Positions 62,382 through 64,000 of a stretch of 64,000 nt of DNA are shown here, piece by piece. Under the pieces are notes generated by a model. That model saw only the letters and a program-made list of their open reading frames with translations. It had not been told where the DNA came from and searched no databases. Made by a program: the position numbers and the translations under genes. The first letter of the stretch is position 1; each line of letters starts with the position of its first letter. The stretch is from Rhizobium album (GTDB lineage: Bacteria > Pseudomonadota > Alphaproteobacteria > Rhizobiales > Rhizobiaceae): the NCBI RefSeq assembly GCF_003122325.1, contig NZ_QFBC01000011.1, positions 150,977-214,976 of the forward strand, in the 5' to 3' direction.

Positions 62382-62549
62382 CTAAAGGGTGGTGCGGCCA
62401 ATCACGGTCTTTCCGAGCTTCAGCGGACGCAATGCTCCGGACAATGGTTTGGATGGAGCCCGGTAGAGATAGGCGACGATACGGTCTATGGCGACGATGA
62501 CCGCCAGCGATATGGCTAGATAGAGCGTGGCGGAGAGGAGCAGGAACAT
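62382..62549 (-). CDS. Small membrane protein 2 of a micropeptide pair (55 residues)
   Basis: The frame begins MFLLLSATLYLAISLAVIVA and continues IDRIVAYLYRAPSKPLSGAL with a basic tail. One membrane helix (about 2-22) is clear. GAGGTGGGCG precedes the ATG and the first micropeptide stops eight bases upstream. I do not recognise a family. Tandem small membrane proteins often form accessory subunits of larger complexes. Confidence 0.55.
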   Translation of the reverse strand: MFLLLSATLYLAISLAVIVAIDRIVAYLYRAPSKPLSGALRPLKLGKTVIGRTTL

Positions 62550-62557
62550 CGCCCACC

Positions 62558-62635
62558 TCACAACGGAATGATCATGAAATAACACGAGGCCGCAACAAGC
62601 ATGAGTGCGACCGGCTGCCAATAATCGTTCGTCAT
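62558..62635 (-). CDS. Small membrane protein 1 of a micropeptide pair (25 residues)
   Basis: The frame MTNDYWQPVALMLVAASCYF plus MIIPL encodes a single short helix with almost no loop. GGAGGAGCAGGTCC precedes the ATG, a near-ideal ribosome-binding site. It is followed by the 55-residue micropeptide. Its size and layout resemble KdpF- or CydX-like peptides, but the sequence does not match either. Confidence 0.5.
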   Translation of the reverse strand: MTNDYWQPVALMLVAASCYFMIIPL

Positions 62636-62865
62636 GGACCTGCTCCTCCGAAAACTGAAAATTCTGAGTTTTAACGTTTTCTCAAAATTTTTGTTCCGGG
62701 GTGGCGCGGGTTTTGCTGCCCTCGTGACTCCAACGAAATCGAAAAGGGATTTTGTTCGCCGCTGCGGTGGTGCAAGTTCGGTCGTAAACGCGGCGGCCGG
62801 TGGCTCCACGTCGAAGGCCGACAGATCGGGAACGAAAACCGCCGCGGGTGGTGGAAAGGAATGGC

Positions 62866-64000
62866 ATGGTTTCGGGAATTCATCACCTCACGCTGATCAC
62901 ACGGAAAGTTCAGGCGAATGTCGACTTTTATGTCGGTTTTCTGGGTTTGCGCCTGGTCAAGCGCACAGCCGGCTTCGAGGATTCGTCGCAATTGCACCTG
63001 ATCTATGGTGATGGTGCCGGATCTCCCGGCTCGCTGATTACCTTTCTGGTCTGGGAAGACGGTTCGCCGGGACGGGCGGGGCATGGACAGATCAGCGAGA
63101 TGGCGCTGGCGATCGATCCGGAAAGCATCGGCTTCTGGCTGACGCGAGCCCTGACTTTCGGCCTTTCCCCGGAGGGGCCGGCGGCCGAACTGGGCGAGCC
63201 GACGATCCGGTTGAAGGACCCGGACGGCGTGATCGTCAAGCTGACGGGTGTTGCCGGTTTTCCGGAGGCACCGACATGGGCGGGCGCGTCGATCGCGCCG
63301 CGCGATGCCGTCCGTGGCATCCGCGGCGTTACGCTGTTGACGGAACTGCCCGGTGAAACCGCTGCCTTCCTCGAAGGGAATTTCGATTATCGCCGCGACG
63401 TGCAGGCCGGGGCGATCACGCGCATGCTGTCCGAATCCGGCGATGCGGTCGATATTCGTGATGCCCAGGGTTTTTGGCCCGGCGCGCCGGGAAGCGGCAC
63501 CTTCGACCATGTCGCCTTCCGCTCCCGTGACAAGGCGGAAGTGGAAGCCGTGCAGACGAAGCTTGGGGACGCGGTCATGAACGTCCACGACCGCAAGTAT
63601 TTCTATTCGCTCTACGTCCGCGAGCCGGGCGGCGCGCTTTACGAACTGGCCACCGATCCGCCGGGCATGACGGTGGATGAAACGGCGGAAAATCTCGGCA
63701 CGCGTTTGTTCGTGCCGCCGGGCACGGCCGAACAGACTGCCGATCTTGAGGCGGTGCTGCCGCAATTTTCGCTGCCGGGTGAGCCGCGGATCATCTATCG
63801 CGACCTGCCGTTCATCCATCGGTTTTTCGTGCCGCCGGAGACCGATGGCACCACGGTGTTTCTTTTCCATGGTTCCGGTGGCAACGAGATGAGCCTGCTG
63901 CCGCTGGCGCGGCGGACGGCGCCGGATGCCACCCTGCTTGCCCTGCGCGGCCGCAGCACCGAAGAGGGTGTGCCGCGATGGTTCCGCCGTTTCGGGCCGC
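62866..64000 (+). CDS. Glyoxalase-fold (VOC) ring-cleaving dioxygenase fused to MhqD-type esterase, partial
   Basis: The visible 378 residues start MVSGIHHLTLITRKVQANVD. Two VOC modules fill residues about 1-275, with candidate metal ligands His (IHHLTL), His (FDHVAF) and Glu (ALYELATDPPGM). This is the layout of the MhqA/MhqO hydroquinone-type dioxygenases. From about residue 330 a second enzyme begins: FLFHGSGGNE (oxyanion loop), then TLLALRGRSTEEGVPRWF, which matches MhqD/YodD-like carboxylesterases. The nucleophile serine lies beyond the window. GGAAAGGA precedes the ATG. Confidence 0.8.
   Translation, partial: MVSGIHHLTLITRKVQANVDFYVGFLGLRLVKRTAGFEDSSQLHLIYGDGAGSPGSLITFLVWEDGSPGRAGHGQISEMALAIDPESIGFWLTRALTFGLSPEGPAAELGEPTIRLKDPDGVIVKLTGVAGFPEAPTWAGASIAPRDAVRGIRGVTLLTELPGETAAFLEGNFDYRRDVQAGAITRMLSESGDAVDIRDAQGFWPGAPGSGTFDHVAFRSRDKAEVEAVQTKLGDAVMNVHDRKYFYSLYVREPGGALYELATDPPGMTVDETAENLGTRLFVPPGTAEQTADLEAVLPQFSLPGEPRIIYRDLPFIHRFFVPPETDGTTVFLFHGSGGNEMSLLPLARRTAPDATLLALRGRSTEEGVPRWFRRFGP

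Noticed and set aside
62671..63870. 399-codon minus-strand frame at the window end
   Set aside because: It lies opposite the dioxygenase-esterase gene, which has clear family motifs on the plus strand and an ideal ribosome-binding site.
1..64000. CRISPR arrays, tRNA or rRNA genes and insertion sequences
   Set aside because: I looked for regular direct repeats, tRNA-like cloverleaf ends, rRNA-like conserved blocks and transposase frames, and found none that I could support.

Overview
The window looks like accessory or chromid DNA of a GC-rich alphaproteobacterium, most likely a member of the Rhizobiaceae (Rhizobium, Agrobacterium, Shinella or Ensifer type). The reasons are the codon usage, the density of ABC importers with local repressors, the GcvR-like spacing of four-base ATGA overlaps, a rhizobial-style intergenic hairpin repeat, and a chemoreceptor ending in a DWEEF pentapeptide. 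I saw no rRNA, tRNA, CRISPR array or insertion sequence. The genus call is inference from style only.

Layout. 1-381: the end of a VapBC-type toxin-antitoxin pair with a palindromic operator candidate. 406-8714: a complete high-affinity potassium system on the minus strand (micropeptide, kdpF, kdpA, a 49-residue micropeptide, kdpB, kdpC, kdpD, kdpE). 8844-19101: a DeoR-type repressor divergent from a carbohydrate ABC importer (one binding protein, two permeases, two unlike ATPases), a 59-residue membrane peptide, a dihydroxyacetone-kinase pair (DhaK, DhaL), an LsrF-type lyase and a short-chain dehydrogenase. 19208-33091: a tautomerase, a branched-chain-type (Liv) importer, two short-chain dehydrogenases around a TetR repressor, an acyl-CoA dehydrogenase of ACAD10/11 type, an acyl-CoA synthetase, a phosphotransferase, a PRISE-type enone reductase and a MocR-type regulator. 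This set resembles catabolism of a 4-hydroxy or 4-oxo acid through a phosphorylated CoA ester. 33243-46131: a second carbohydrate importer followed by two FGGY kinases, a HAD phosphatase, an SMP-30 lactonase, a split transketolase, a cupin protein and a glycerol-dehydrogenase-type enzyme, all tightly coupled as one sugar or polyol operon. 46136-49181: fluoride channel CrcB and a chemoreceptor. 49462-62182: amino-compound catabolism, with an XRE-cupin regulator and aminotransferase, ornithine cyclodeaminase and an Lrp regulator, a polyamine-type importer, a dehydrogenase, and a hydroxylysine-kinase-like protein next to an AGXT2L-type PLP enzyme flanked by two GntR/FCD repressors. 62382-64000: two membrane micropeptides and a glyoxalase-fold dioxygenase fused to an MhqD-type esterase, cut by the window edge.

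How it works together. Most of the window is a set of self-contained import-and-degrade modules, each with its own local repressor. Several modules look like unassigned pathways. The strongest candidates for undescribed biology are: the DhaK/DhaL plus LsrF operon that has no LsrK and no PTS partner DhaM; the operon with two FGGY kinases and a split transketolase; the ACAD10/11-like kinase and dehydrogenase cassette joined to a PRISE reductase; and the kinase and phospho-lyase pair next to a polyamine-type importer. Every one of the four binding-protein genes is followed by a strong stem-loop before the next transporter gene.
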